NCBI GenBank assembly: GCA_016932255.1
Contig: JAFGDE010000008.1
Coordinates: 62,001-126,000 of the forward strand
Direction of reading: 5' to 3'
DNA length: 64,000 nucleotides
Source of the DNA: Candidatus Saganbacteria bacterium
Lineage (GTDB): Bacteria; Margulisbacteria; WOR-1; O2-12-FULL-45-9
Part shown: one piece after another, positions 8,620 to 17,081 of the stretch
Layout: each line of letters begins with the position of its first letter
Numbering within the stretch: the first letter of the stretch is position 1
Position numbers and translations under genes: made by a program
The notes under the pieces: model-generated
What the model was told of the DNA's origin: nothing
Database searches by the model: none
The model's input: only the letters and a program-made list of their open reading frames with translations

Positions 8620-10197
8620 ATGAAAGTTCTGGCAATGGATAAAACGGCTGAAGAGGGTCTGAAGCTGATACGCGAGGCGGGGATCGAGGTCGATGCCAAG
8701 TCTGGCCTGTCCGAGGATGAGCTGGTGAAAATCGTCCCGGACTATGACGCAATGATCGTGAGGTCGGAGACCAAGGTCACGCCCAAGGTCCTGGCCGCCG
8801 GCAAAAAGCTCAAGATCGTCGGCCGCGCCGGGGTGGGCGTGGATAATATCGACCTGCCCACCGCCACAAAGAACGGCGTTATCGTTGTCAATTCACCCGA
8901 AGGCAACACCGTGGCAGCGGCGGAGCATACCTGGGCGATGCTTTTGTCAATGACCCGCAATATCCCGCAGGCCCATGGCAAGCTCAAGTCTGGGACCTGG
9001 GATAAAAAATCGTACAAAGGCATAGAGGTCCTGAACAAGACCCTGGGCGTGGTCGGTTTGGGCAAGATCGGCCGCCGCGTGGCTTCATATGCTTTAGGCA
9101 TGGGCATGAAGGTGCTCGCTGCTGATCCTTTTGTGACGGATGAATACGCTAAAAGTCTGGGGATCGAGCTCAAACCGTTCGATCAGGTGATCAGCCAGGC
9201 TGATTTTATCACTTTCCATATACCGAAGACCAAAGAGACCCTTGGTCTGATTAACGCCGAAAGAATAGGTAAGATGAAAAAAGGCGTTCGTTTGGTCAAT
9301 GTCGCCAGGGGCGGGATCATAGATGAACAGGCCTTATATGACGCACTTAAAGGCGGCCAGGTAAAAGCAGCGGCTCTCGATGTTTTTGCCAAGGAACCTT
9401 GTGCCGCCAGCCCGCTGTTTGAACTGGACAATATTGTGGTCACTCCCCACCTGGGGGCATCAACAATCGAAGCGCAGGTCAATGTGGCGGTCGACGTGGC
9501 CGAGCAGATAATCGAAGTGCTGAAGGGTGGGGCGGCGCGCTCCGCGGTCAATATCCCTTCAATGAAACCGGAGCTGATCGCGCCGGTCAAGCTGTTCATG
9601 TCGATCGCTGAAAAACTGGGCAGCCTGGCGGCCCAGATCATGCCGGGCGCGGTGTCCAAGATCGGGATCGAATATTCCGGTGAGGTAGCGGAAAAGGATG
9701 TTTCGCCTTTGACCACAAGCTTCCTCAAGGGCTTGCTGACGCCGATGCTGGATGTGGTGGTCAATTTTGTCAACGCGCCTTTTATTGCTAAGGAGCGGGG
9801 CATTGAAGTGACCGAGAGCAAGATCAAGGAAGCCAAGGATTTTGCCAGCCTCATTTCGATCAAGCTCAAGTCTGATAAAGGTGACCGGGAGGTCGGCGGC
9901 ACGGTCTTTGAGGGCATGGGCGACCGGCTGGTCAGCATTGACGGTTTCCGGGTTGATGCCGAACCCCAGGGCTATCTGCTGGTCATCTCGAACATCGACA
10001 AGCCGGGCATGATCGGCAAGGTCGGGACTTTCCTGGGCAAGCATGAGATCAATATCGCCTCAATGGACGTCGGCCGTATCAAGGTGGGCGAGAAGGCTGT
10101 CATGGTGTTGAACGTTGATGGCGCGGTCTCTGCCAAGGTGCTTAAAGAGATCGCCAAGCTTGACGGTATCTCTGACGCTATTCAGGTAAAGATCTAA
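8620..10197 (+). CDS. serA: D-3-phosphoglycerate dehydrogenase, long form with ACT domain
   Basis: SerA oxidises 3-phosphoglycerate to 3-phosphohydroxypyruvate, the first step of serine synthesis. The 525-aa protein has the substrate-binding half, the NAD-binding Rossmann segment GVVGLGKIGRRVA, the catalytic Arg in NVARGGIIDE, and the catalytic His in TPHLGAST. An intervening domain and a C-terminal ACT domain (ISNIDKPGMIGKVGTFLGKH) follow, the usual site for serine feedback. It has its own promoter, and its stop directly abuts the stop of the convergent small gene. With the aminotransferase at 6635 it forms a serine-synthesis locus. Confidence 0.96.
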   Translation: MKVLAMDKTAEEGLKLIREAGIEVDAKSGLSEDELVKIVPDYDAMIVRSETKVTPKVLAAGKKLKIVGRAGVGVDNIDLPTATKNGVIVVNSPEGNTVAAAEHTWAMLLSMTRNIPQAHGKLKSGTWDKKSYKGIEVLNKTLGVVGLGKIGRRVASYALGMGMKVLAADPFVTDEYAKSLGIELKPFDQVISQADFITFHIPKTKETLGLINAERIGKMKKGVRLVNVARGGIIDEQALYDALKGGQVKAAALDVFAKEPCAASPLFELDNIVVTPHLGASTIEAQVNVAVDVAEQIIEVLKGGAARSAVNIPSMKPELIAPVKLFMSIAEKLGSLAAQIMPGAVSKIGIEYSGEVAEKDVSPLTTSFLKGLLTPMLDVVVNFVNAPFIAKERGIEVTESKIKEAKDFASLISIKLKSDKGDREVGGTVFEGMGDRLVSIDGFRVDAEPQGYLLVISNIDKPGMIGKVGTFLGKHEINIASMDVGRIKVGEKAVMVLNVDGAVSAKVLKEIAKLDGISDAIQVKI

Positions 10198-10395
10198 CTA
10201 ATCGAAAAAGAGCGTTGTTTTCGCGTGATCTATGGAATAGGGCGCATCCGTGAACGCGATATAACCTTCGTAGTGCAGTTTTTCCCGGGAAGCTATCTGT
10301 AATCCTATCTGGTCGAGTTTCTTTCTTTCTTCGGTCTTGGTGAGGTCAATTGTGTCGGGGAGCTCTTTTATCACGGAACATTCATTGGTGTGCAT
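10198..10395 (-). CDS. Small unrecognised protein downstream of the EF-G-like gene
   Basis: A 65-aa acidic/basic-mixed soluble protein without recognised motifs. The ORF track starts it at 10404, but GGAGG (10406-10410) is one base from that ATG and 10 bases from the next in-frame ATG at 10395, so the later start is preferred. It follows the EF-G-like gene on the same strand after ~45 nt and ends exactly against serA. Function unknown. Confidence 0.55.
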   Translation of the reverse strand: MHTNECSVIKELPDTIDLTKTEERKKLDQIGLQIASREKLHYEGYIAFTDAPYSIDHAKTTLFFD

Positions 10396-10449
10396 GATAA
10401 TCATGCCTCCTTGCCCCGGATGTCCGTTCCCGGAGCTAAAATCGGGTCC

Positions 10450-12483
10450 TTATCTCTCCACACCACCTGCCTCTCTGATCTTTTGATAAATCTCTACCAA
10501 TTTCTGCTGGGTCTGGGGCGGCACCTGTTCGTAATGAGAGAACTTGGTCGAAAAACTGCCCTGGCCGTGAGTAAAGGACCTCAGGTCTGTGGCGTATTTG
10601 GACAGTTCGCTCTGCGGCACCAGGGCGACTATCTTGTCGGTCTCGATGTTGCTGATGCGCCCGCGCCGCTTGTTCAGGTCGCCGGTCACCTCTCCGACGA
10701 ATTCCGGCGGCATGCTGACGGTTATTTCGACTATGGGTTCAAGCAGGACTGGTTTGGCATCGACAAAGATCTTCTTGAAGCCCATGGAAGCGGCGATCTT
10801 AAAGGCCATGTCAGATGAATCAACCTCATGATATGAGCCGTCATAAAGCGTGATCTTGATATCAATGGCCGGATAGCCAGCGATGACACCCTGGGTCATA
10901 GCCTCTTTAATGCCTTTCTCGACCGCTGGGATGTAGTTCTTGGGTATAGCGCCGCCGACGATCTTGTTAACGAACTCAAAACCCTGGCCCCGGGGTAGGG
11001 GTTCGATCTCCAGCCAGGTATCACCGTACTGGCCGCGGCCACCGGTCTGCTTCTTGTATTTCCCCTGGCCCTTGGACCGGCCCATGATGGTCTCTTTATA
11101 GGGGATCCTGGGTTCGCCGATCTCTATCTCAACGCCATAGCGCTCCCGGATCCGTTTGAGTATGACCTCAAGATGGACGTCGCCCATGCCGGAAATTACG
11201 GTTTCCTTGGTCTCCGGGTTATAGGACATTTTAAAGGTCGGATCCTCATGAGTGATCGCGGAAAGGCCCAGGCCCATCTTTTCCTGTTCGGCCTTTGACT
11301 TTGGCCGTACAGAAAAGGACATGACCGGTTCAGGGAACTCGGCCGGTTTGAAGAACAGTTTGCGGTTCTTGTCGCAGAGGGTATCACCGGTGCCTGTGAC
11401 CTTGAGCTTGGGCAGTACGGCAATATCGCCGGCGGTCAGCTGAGGAATGTCTACTCTTGTTTTACCGCGCATGCTGATGATCTGGCCGATACGCTCATCC
11501 TTGCCTTTGGTCGCGTTATAAACAGGGGAGGATGGCTTGATCGTGCCGGAATAGACCCTGATATAGGCAAGGTTGCCGATGTGCGCTTCGTTAACGGTCT
11601 TGAAAACGTAAGCTGAGAACGGCTCTTGATCGTCTGGCTTGACCTTGACCTCTTGGCCGTCAAGGTTCTCAGCCGGGACCTCTTTTTCGTTAGCCGGTGG
11701 CATCCAGGAAACTATCGCGTCCAATATTTCGTCCGAGCCGATATTCTTGGCGGCCGAGGCGCAGAAAACAGGGAAGATCTTGTCGTGGTCCAGGGCGGTG
11801 ATCAGATGTTCGGTCAGTTCTTCCTCCGTGATCTCCTTGTTCTCCAGGTATTCTGTCAGTATAGTATCGTCGATCTCGGCGATGCCTTCGATCATCATTT
11901 CCTTATGCAAGGCGACGGATTCTTTCAGGTTTTCCGGTACCTCATGCTTGAGCAGGCTGTGCGCACCGGAAAAATCGCCTTCTTGGCCGACCGGCACCTG
12001 GACCGGGACGATCTCCTTGCTGAACTTCTCCCGCAGCATTTCGATGGTTTTGTCAAAATCAGCCTGGGATTTATCCATTTTATTGACGACGATGATACGC
12101 GGCAAATCGAAATTATCGGCCATCTTCCAGAGATTATCAAGCGCCCCGCCGTGCCCGGTGACCGCATCGACCACGATAATAAGGCAGTCGACTATCCTCA
12201 TGGTCGAGATGGCGTCGCCGACAAAATCGATGAAGCCCGGCGTGTCGATCAGGTTGATTTTATGATCTTTCCATTCCAGGGGCAGGAGGCTTGAGTGGAT
12301 GCTGATCTGGCGTTTGATCTCTTCCGGGTCATAGTCGGAGGTTGTTGTGCCGTCAAGAACACCGCCTTGCCGGTTGATGGCCTTGGCGGTAAAGAGCAGG
12401 GCTTCGCTGAGCGAGGTCTTACCTGTCGTACCTGAACCGATTATCCCCACATTGCGGATCTTATCGGGAGGGTACTGCTTCAT
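10450..12483 (-). CDS. EF-G-like ribosomal GTPase (FusA2 type)
   Basis: A 677-aa translational GTPase with GSGTTGKTS (G1), DTPG (G3) and NKMD (G4). The switch-I region reads KRQISIHSSLLPLEW instead of the canonical EF-G RGITI, as in the EF-G-like subgroup found in Thermotoga, Thermus and actinobacteria. Domains II-V are complete (GGRGQYGDTWLEIEPL and the C-terminal HGQGSFSTKFSHYEQVP). It probably acts on the ribosome, but whether in elongation, recycling or stress is unknown. Its -10 lies 7 nt before the ATG, so the mRNA should be leaderless. Confidence 0.9.
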   Translation of the reverse strand: MKQYPPDKIRNVGIIGSGTTGKTSLSEALLFTAKAINRQGGVLDGTTTSDYDPEEIKRQISIHSSLLPLEWKDHKINLIDTPGFIDFVGDAISTMRIVDCLIIVVDAVTGHGGALDNLWKMADNFDLPRIIVVNKMDKSQADFDKTIEMLREKFSKEIVPVQVPVGQEGDFSGAHSLLKHEVPENLKESVALHKEMMIEGIAEIDDTILTEYLENKEITEEELTEHLITALDHDKIFPVFCASAAKNIGSDEILDAIVSWMPPANEKEVPAENLDGQEVKVKPDDQEPFSAYVFKTVNEAHIGNLAYIRVYSGTIKPSSPVYNATKGKDERIGQIISMRGKTRVDIPQLTAGDIAVLPKLKVTGTGDTLCDKNRKLFFKPAEFPEPVMSFSVRPKSKAEQEKMGLGLSAITHEDPTFKMSYNPETKETVISGMGDVHLEVILKRIRERYGVEIEIGEPRIPYKETIMGRSKGQGKYKKQTGGRGQYGDTWLEIEPLPRGQGFEFVNKIVGGAIPKNYIPAVEKGIKEAMTQGVIAGYPAIDIKITLYDGSYHEVDSSDMAFKIAASMGFKKIFVDAKPVLLEPIVEITVSMPPEFVGEVTGDLNKRRGRISNIETDKIVALVPQSELSKYATDLRSFTHGQGSFSTKFSHYEQVPPQTQQKLVEIYQKIREAGGVER

Positions 12484-12490
12484 ACAGAAA

Positions 12491-12519
12491 ATTATAGCAC
12501 CAGGTCAAGCTGGTTGCAA
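12491..12519 (-). promoter_or_regulatory. Leaderless promoter of the EF-G-like gene
   Basis: On the minus strand TTGCAA (12519-12514), a 17-bp spacer and TATAAT (12496-12491) precede the ATG at 12483 by only 7 nt. The predicted transcription start is at or beside the A of the ATG. The -35 TTGCAA is palindromic and is also placed for the divergent patatin promoter. Confidence 0.65.
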
Positions 12520-12542
12520 TGGGTTTTGGCCTTTGATATGAT
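12514..12542 (+). promoter_or_regulatory. Promoter of the patatin-like gene sharing the -35 above
   Basis: TTGCAA (12514-12519), a 17-bp spacer and TATGAT (12537-12542) with an upstream TG (extended -10) point rightward. The spacing is identical to that of the leftward promoter that uses the same palindromic hexamer. Transcription would start about 3 nt before the ATG at 12553. Confidence 0.55.
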
Positions 12543-12552
12543 GAACGCCATC

Positions 12553-13341
12553 ATGTTATGGCCGATCCTGGGCAAAAAAAAGATAGGGCTCGTCTTGGGC
12601 GGTGGGATCGCCCGGGGCATTGCGCATATCGGCGTACTCAAGGTCATTGAGCGCTATAAGATACCCATCGAATACATCTCTGCCACCTCTTCAGGTGCCT
12701 TGATCGGTTCGGCTTACGCGGCGGGGATGGAAGTGCGGCTGATCGAAGAGATTGGCCTGCGCATTTCCTGGGGCAGGATCATCAGGTTGGCTTTATTTAA
12801 GCCAGGCTTGATCTCTGACCAGGGGGTTAAAGATCTGGTCCGCAAATATATCGGGGAGCTTGAATTTAGCCAGCTGAAGATACCTTTGAGCGTGGTAGCG
12901 ACCGACCTCAAAAGCGCCCGGCCGATCATTTTTAGCAAGGGCGATCTGGCCAAGGCCGTGGCGGCCAGTTCAGCCTTTCCCGGCCTGTTCTCGCCGGAGG
13001 AGATCAACCATCATCTGGTCGTCGATGGCGCCATAACCTATAATCTGCCGGTCCAGACGGTCAGGGACATGGGGGCCAATTTTGTCATTGCTTCGGATGT
13101 TATCCCTTCAGGGTCTTACAAACATCAGCCGCATGATCCTTTGCAAGTCTTCAGCCGGGCGCTCGATATCGTCCTGCATCAACTTTCATATGAACAGCGG
13201 AAAAAGGCCAATATCCTGATCGATCCGGATTATAAGGATGACATCTGGCCGTTCGATCTGTCCCGGGCCAAAGCCTTGATCGCGGCCGGCGAGCACGCGG
13301 CGCATAACGCGCTGAGGCGCCTGCGGCGGCAGTATAAATAA
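12553..13341 (+). CDS. Patatin-like phospholipase / acyl hydrolase
   Basis: A 262-aa hydrolase of the patatin/RssA family. It has the oxyanion loop GLVLGGGIARGIAHIGV and the catalytic dyad: Ser in ISATSSGAL and Asp in VVDGAITYNLP. The nucleophile elbow normally reads GxSxG; here the first Gly is Ala (ATSSG). The ORF track start at 12514 lies within the promoter. ATG 12553 is preferred because the -10 ends 10 nt before it. A transport signal is absent, so a cytoplasmic or peripheral membrane role in lipid turnover is likely. The physiological substrate is unknown. Confidence 0.85.
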   Translation: MLWPILGKKKIGLVLGGGIARGIAHIGVLKVIERYKIPIEYISATSSGALIGSAYAAGMEVRLIEEIGLRISWGRIIRLALFKPGLISDQGVKDLVRKYIGELEFSQLKIPLSVVATDLKSARPIIFSKGDLAKAVAASSAFPGLFSPEEINHHLVVDGAITYNLPVQTVRDMGANFVIASDVIPSGSYKHQPHDPLQVFSRALDIVLHQLSYEQRKKANILIDPDYKDDIWPFDLSRAKALIAAGEHAAHNALRRLRRQYK

Positions 13342-13370
13342 AAAACCGCCGGTCAACTTGACCGGCGGCA
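13340..13370 (-). terminator. Rho-independent terminator of the 13398-14021 gene
   Basis: A perfect palindrome CCGCCGGTCAA-C-TTGACCGGCGG (13346-13368) is followed, in minus-strand sense, by a run of T. The plus-strand side has no T run, so it serves the leftward gene. Confidence 0.8.
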
Positions 13371-13397
13371 AAACTGCAGCAGCTGATGGGAAAGGGA

Positions 13398-14021
13398 TTA
13401 TTTTCCTCTGAGGCTTATCCTGCGTGAAACAGGCGTAGCTGTGCCTGATCTGAGACTGAATGTTGGCAGATCCACTGCAGCCCTGATTGTCTTGACCCCA
13501 TTAAAGGACGGGGGAAAATCATCTCCAGATACTTCCACGTCGCCATGGCCCTCTTCAGCGCTAGGGAGTAACGAATCAACTATATATTTAACCGCCGGCG
13601 CGTCATTGTATTTCGGTTCAATTATCTCGACCTTCTTTGAGACCGGCTGCTGGTCGGTCATTTCAGGACTAAAAGACTTTTTAAGGTCCTTTACCATATT
13701 CGGGTGCCAATTAGAAGTGAGATCATCACCACAGTCTACGGCTGCCTCACCCTGGTCGTCATCGTCATCCGGCCAATGGATATCAGGATCTGAAGGATAG
13801 GGTTGAGAAATACGAATGCCGGCAGAGCCATCGGTCGGCACTGCTTTACCTTCCCAGGTGATATAGCCGGCATCGCTTGTTTTAGCAGGGTTATCAGTAT
13901 TGTAGATAGTGCTGATCACCTGGTCAAATGCAGACAGGCCGATCTTTTTTGGTTTAACACTGGTTTCCTGGGCTTCGCTGATCCGAGTTTCTTTGGGCTG
14001 TAACACATGAAAATTATTCAT
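13398..14021 (-). CDS. Unrecognised acidic protein behind a terminator-bearing leader
   Basis: A 207-aa hydrophilic protein with an Asp-rich stretch (HWPDDDDDQGEAAVDCGDD) and no signal peptide or membrane segment. No family is recognised. The start is well supported: AGGAGG (14035-14030) is 8 nt before the ATG. A Rho-independent terminator lies only ~20 nt upstream of that site, so either transcription reads through it (attenuation) or a very short own promoter exists. It ends in a strong terminator, giving a monocistronic unit. Confidence 0.6.
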   Translation of the reverse strand: MNNFHVLQPKETRISEAQETSVKPKKIGLSAFDQVISTIYNTDNPAKTSDAGYITWEGKAVPTDGSAGIRISQPYPSDPDIHWPDDDDDQGEAAVDCGDDLTSNWHPNMVKDLKKSFSPEMTDQQPVSKKVEIIEPKYNDAPAVKYIVDSLLPSAEEGHGDVEVSGDDFPPSFNGVKTIRAAVDLPTFSLRSGTATPVSRRISLRGK

Positions 14022-14043
14022 CTTTTTTGCCTCCTATATAAAA

Positions 14044-14083
14044 CAAAAAAACACAGCATTTGGAACTACCATCTGCTGTGTTT
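14044..14083 (-). terminator. Terminator closing the candidate structured RNA
   Basis: On the minus strand AAACACAGCA pairs with TGCTGTGTTT across a 15-nt loop (10 bp, 14083-14074 with 14058-14049), followed by a T run. It lies between the structured RNA and the ribosome-binding site of the 13398-14021 gene. Confidence 0.7.
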
Positions 14084-14211
14084 ACAAGCGTTTTACCCGA
14101 CCGACCTACGTTATTTAAGGGGTAGGTTTCCCTTGCAGATGGCTCTGGGCCATTGTATCGGCCTACACTGGTATTATCGGGCCAGGGGGGAGCGAAACTT
14201 GCATGATATTT
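14045..14211 (-). ncRNA. Candidate structured RNA, 6S-like rod or regulatory leader
   Basis: Minus-strand sequence from ~14211 to the terminator (~168 nt) folds by eye into one long imperfect hairpin. GCAAG pairs with CUUGU at the base, CCC with GGG and GGCC with GGUC next, then a large asymmetric internal loop, then GUAGG with CCUAC and an apical AUGGC/GCCAU hairpin. A rod with a large central bubble and ~170-180 nt length is the shape of 6S RNA. The candidate has its own promoter and a terminator. It could instead be the leader/attenuator of the following gene. No known riboswitch motif was recognised. The two ORFs in the track over this region are not supported. Confidence 0.4.
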
Positions 14212-14217
14212 CAAAAT

Positions 14218-14246
14218 AATTTAAGGGCCTGGTTTTAATGTTGTAA
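14218..14246 (-). promoter_or_regulatory. Putative promoter of the structured RNA
   Basis: TTACAA (14246-14241), a 17-bp spacer and TAAATT (14223-14218) point leftward. The -35 is the reverse complement of the ileS -35 TTGTAA, so the two divergent promoters appear to share it. Each hexamer matches consensus at four positions only. Confidence 0.4.
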
Positions 14247-14269
14247 TGCCCATTTTGTCGTGTTAAAAT
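14241..14269 (+). promoter_or_regulatory. ileS promoter
   Basis: TTGTAA (14241-14246), 17-bp spacer, TAAAAT (14264-14269). The -10 ends 10 nt before the ATG at 14280 and no Shine-Dalgarno is present, so the transcript should have at most a few leader bases. Confidence 0.6.
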
Positions 14270-14279
14270 AAGTGTTCTT

Positions 14280-17081
14280 ATGGAATATAAGAAAACCCTG
14301 AATTTACCAAAAACTGATTTTCCCATCCGGGCCAAACTCAAGGAAGTGGAGCAGCACTTTAGCGAGCATTGGGATAATGAGGATATATACCATAAAATAC
14401 AGCATAAAAACGATAAAAATGACAAGTATATCCTGCATGACGGCCCACCGTACCCTAATGGGGATATCCACCTGGGCCATGCCCTGAACAAGATCCTCAA
14501 GGATATAGTCGTTAAATATAAGTCCATGGCCGGTTTCAGCTCGCCTTATGTGCCGGGCTGGGACTGCCACGGTTTGCCGATCGAGACCCAGCTAATCAAG
14601 GAGATCAGTGACAGGCGCAAGGATATGAGCGTGACGGAATTCCGCCAGAAGTGCAAAGAGTACGCGCTCAAATACGTCGATCTGCAGCGGACTGAGTTCA
14701 AACGGCTCGGCGTGCTGGCCGAGTGGGCCAAACCTTATTTGACCATCGACCATGAGTACGAAGCTGACATCATCAGGCTGTTCGGCGTGCTGGCGGAAAA
14801 GGGCTATGTCTACCGGGGTCTCAAGCCGATCCACTGGTGCCCGGACTGCCAGACGGCGCTGGCAGAAGCGGAGATCGAATATGAGGACGATCGCTCTCCC
14901 TCGATCTTAGTCAAGTTCCAGGTCAAAGACCCTGCTGCGATCAAGATCGATAAGCGCTCGCCCATGGCCAAGTACGTTGGCCCGGTCTCTTTTGTTATCT
15001 GGACGACCACGCCCTGGACCCTGCCGGCCAACGTGGCCGTTGCCGCGCATCCGGACTATGAGTATATCTTTCTTAAGGTTTCGAGGGACGAAGGACGATG
15101 GGCGAGGGATGAGGTTTTTATTATCGCCGAGGGATTGTTAGAAGATTTTGTGAAACGCCTGGAGATCAAGGAACATAAAATAATCGACAAGATGCCTGGT
15201 AAATATCTTGAGGGTATCCTGGCCCAGCATCCGTTCGTCGACCGGGAAGTCATGCTGGTGCTGGATAAGTACGTGACCCTGGAGCAGGGCACCGGCCTGG
15301 TCCATATCGCTCCTGGTCATGGTGAAGAGGACTACAAGGTCGGCCTGAACTACAAACTGCCAATCGTCATGCCGGTCAAGGCGGACGGCCGCTTTGATGA
15401 CAGCGTGCCTGAGTTCATCCGCGGCAAGCATTATGATGAGACCAACAAGCTGATCACCCAGCGGATGAAAGATGACGGCACACTGCTCAAGCTGGAATTC
15501 TTCAAGCACCCATACCCGCATTGCTGGCGCTGTAAAAAACCGGTAATTTTCCGGGCCACGGAGCAGTGGTTCGTTTCAGTCGACCACAAGGACATGCGCG
15601 GCCAGGCCTTAAAAGCCATTGGCAGGACCAAGTGGTTCCCGGCCTGGGGCGAGAACCGCATCCGCGGCATGGTCGAGACCAGGCCGGACTGGTGCATCTC
15701 GCGCCAGCGTTCCTGGGGCGTGCCGATACCTGCCTTTTACTGTTCGAAGTGCGGCAAACCGCAAATGATTGGCAAGTTCAATGAAGCGATCCGCCAGCTG
15801 GTGCTGGAAAGAGGCACTAACGGCTGGTTCGAGCTGGAAGCCAAAGAGATCCTGCCGGCTGGGACCAAGTGCCCTGATTGCGGCGGCACTGAATTCACTA
15901 AAGAAAAGGACATCCTTGACGTCTGGTTCGAGTCCGGTTCTTCTCACGCTCTGCTGGAGCGTACCCCGGGCCTGCGCTGGCCGGCAGACCTTTATCTGGA
16001 AGGCTCGGACCAGCATCGCGGCTGGTTCCAGAGCTCGCTTTTGATCGCGGTCGGCTACAAGGACCGGGCGCCTTATGACGCGGTACTGACCCACGGCTTT
16101 ACCATCGATGAAAAAGGCAAGAAAATGAGCAAATCCCTGGGCAATGTTATCAGTCCCCAGGATGTGGTCAAGGAATATGGGGCTGATATCCTGCGGCTCT
16201 GGGTCGCTTCGACTGATTTTCGCAATGATATGGCTGCCTCGCAGAACATTTTAAAACAAGTGCGCGAGGCATATTCTAAAATACGCAATACCTGCCGTTT
16301 TTTGATGAGTAATCTGAATGATTATCAGACCGAAGACCGAAGACCAAAGACCGAAGACCTTTTGGAAATTGACAAGTGGATACTGCTTCGTTTGCAGCGG
16401 TTGATCGAGCGGGTGAGGCAGGCTTACGATGAGTTCGAGTTCCATATCGTTTATCATAAACTTTATGATTTTTGCGTTAATGACCTCTCGGCCTATTACC
16501 TGGACATGTCCAAGGACAGATTGTACTGCGGCGGGAAAGATTCCATCGAGCGCCGCTCAGCCCAGTTCGCCATGAGCCGGATACTTGACGCTTTGGTCAG
16601 GCTGATGGCGCCGGTCTTAAGCTTTACTGCCGAAGACATCCTCAGGTATATGTCTGAAGCGGTCAAGGGGCAGGAGGTCCAAAGCGTATTCTTGCTTGAT
16701 ATGCCAGAGGTCGACAAAAAATATCTCGATGCCAAGCTGGAGGCGCGCTGGGAAAAGCTATTGCAGCTAAAAGAGCAGGTTTACCAGCAGATTGAGGCCC
16801 TGCGCGCCCAAAAAGAGATCTCAGCCTCGCTCGAAGCGACCGTTGAGCTGGGCACCAAGGACCGGGACTGGCTCAAAGGCACGGAGAACATCCTGGCGAT
16901 GGTATTGATAGTTTCTTCTGTTAAGCTGACGGATAACGATCAGATCGTAGTTAAACGGTCTTCAGGCAAGAAGTGCACGCGCTGCTGGATGCTGCTGCCC
17001 AGCGTCGGTCAGGACAAAGAGCATCCGGAACTGTGCGAGCGATGTGCCGCAGTGGTCAAGGGCCTGTCAGGTCCTCAATAA
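14280..17081 (+). CDS. ileS: Isoleucyl-tRNA synthetase with two in-frame repeat insertions
   Basis: A 933-aa class I synthetase. The Rossmann catalytic domain has GDIHLGHALNK (HIGH) and GKKMSKSLGN (KMSKS). The CP1 editing domain lies between, including FVIWTTTPWTLPANVAV. The C-terminal zinc finger has CTRCWM and CERC. Two stretches match the degenerate repeat families rather than the enzyme family: VSRDEGRWARDE in the editing domain (15081-15115) and TEDRRPKTED just before the anticodon-binding domain (16324-16360). Both keep the frame and fall in loops or linkers. The gene has a near-leaderless promoter and its end overlaps the convergent 17075 gene by 7 nt. Confidence 0.97.
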   Translation: MEYKKTLNLPKTDFPIRAKLKEVEQHFSEHWDNEDIYHKIQHKNDKNDKYILHDGPPYPNGDIHLGHALNKILKDIVVKYKSMAGFSSPYVPGWDCHGLPIETQLIKEISDRRKDMSVTEFRQKCKEYALKYVDLQRTEFKRLGVLAEWAKPYLTIDHEYEADIIRLFGVLAEKGYVYRGLKPIHWCPDCQTALAEAEIEYEDDRSPSILVKFQVKDPAAIKIDKRSPMAKYVGPVSFVIWTTTPWTLPANVAVAAHPDYEYIFLKVSRDEGRWARDEVFIIAEGLLEDFVKRLEIKEHKIIDKMPGKYLEGILAQHPFVDREVMLVLDKYVTLEQGTGLVHIAPGHGEEDYKVGLNYKLPIVMPVKADGRFDDSVPEFIRGKHYDETNKLITQRMKDDGTLLKLEFFKHPYPHCWRCKKPVIFRATEQWFVSVDHKDMRGQALKAIGRTKWFPAWGENRIRGMVETRPDWCISRQRSWGVPIPAFYCSKCGKPQMIGKFNEAIRQLVLERGTNGWFELEAKEILPAGTKCPDCGGTEFTKEKDILDVWFESGSSHALLERTPGLRWPADLYLEGSDQHRGWFQSSLLIAVGYKDRAPYDAVLTHGFTIDEKGKKMSKSLGNVISPQDVVKEYGADILRLWVASTDFRNDMAASQNILKQVREAYSKIRNTCRFLMSNLNDYQTEDRRPKTEDLLEIDKWILLRLQRLIERVRQAYDEFEFHIVYHKLYDFCVNDLSAYYLDMSKDRLYCGGKDSIERRSAQFAMSRILDALVRLMAPVLSFTAEDILRYMSEAVKGQEVQSVFLLDMPEVDKKYLDAKLEARWEKLLQLKEQVYQQIEALRAQKEISASLEATVELGTKDRDWLKGTENILAMVLIVSSVKLTDNDQIVVKRSSGKKCTRCWMLLPSVGQDKEHPELCERCAAVVKGLSGPQ
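15081..15115. repeat. GAGGGACGA-type degenerate repeat inside ileS
   Basis: The sequence tcgagggacgaaggacgatg... repeats a ~7-8-nt word (GAGGGACGA / GAAGGACGA / GGCGAGGGATGA). It is the same word family found at 39423-39453, ~60838-60865 and 62265-62310. In ileS it encodes SRDEGRWARDE. Confidence 0.7.
16324..16360. repeat. GACCGAAGACC-type degenerate repeat inside ileS
   Basis: Four or five copies of a ~9-nt word (AGACCGA / AGACCAA) encode TEDRRPKTED. The same family occurs in intergenic DNA at ~60774-60893 and 62226-62262. Confidence 0.8.

Noticed and set aside
14007-14219. Plus- and minus-strand ORFs (70 and 66 aa) over the structured-RNA region
   Set aside because: Neither has a ribosome-binding site or protein-like composition; the region is better explained by a structured RNA with a terminator.
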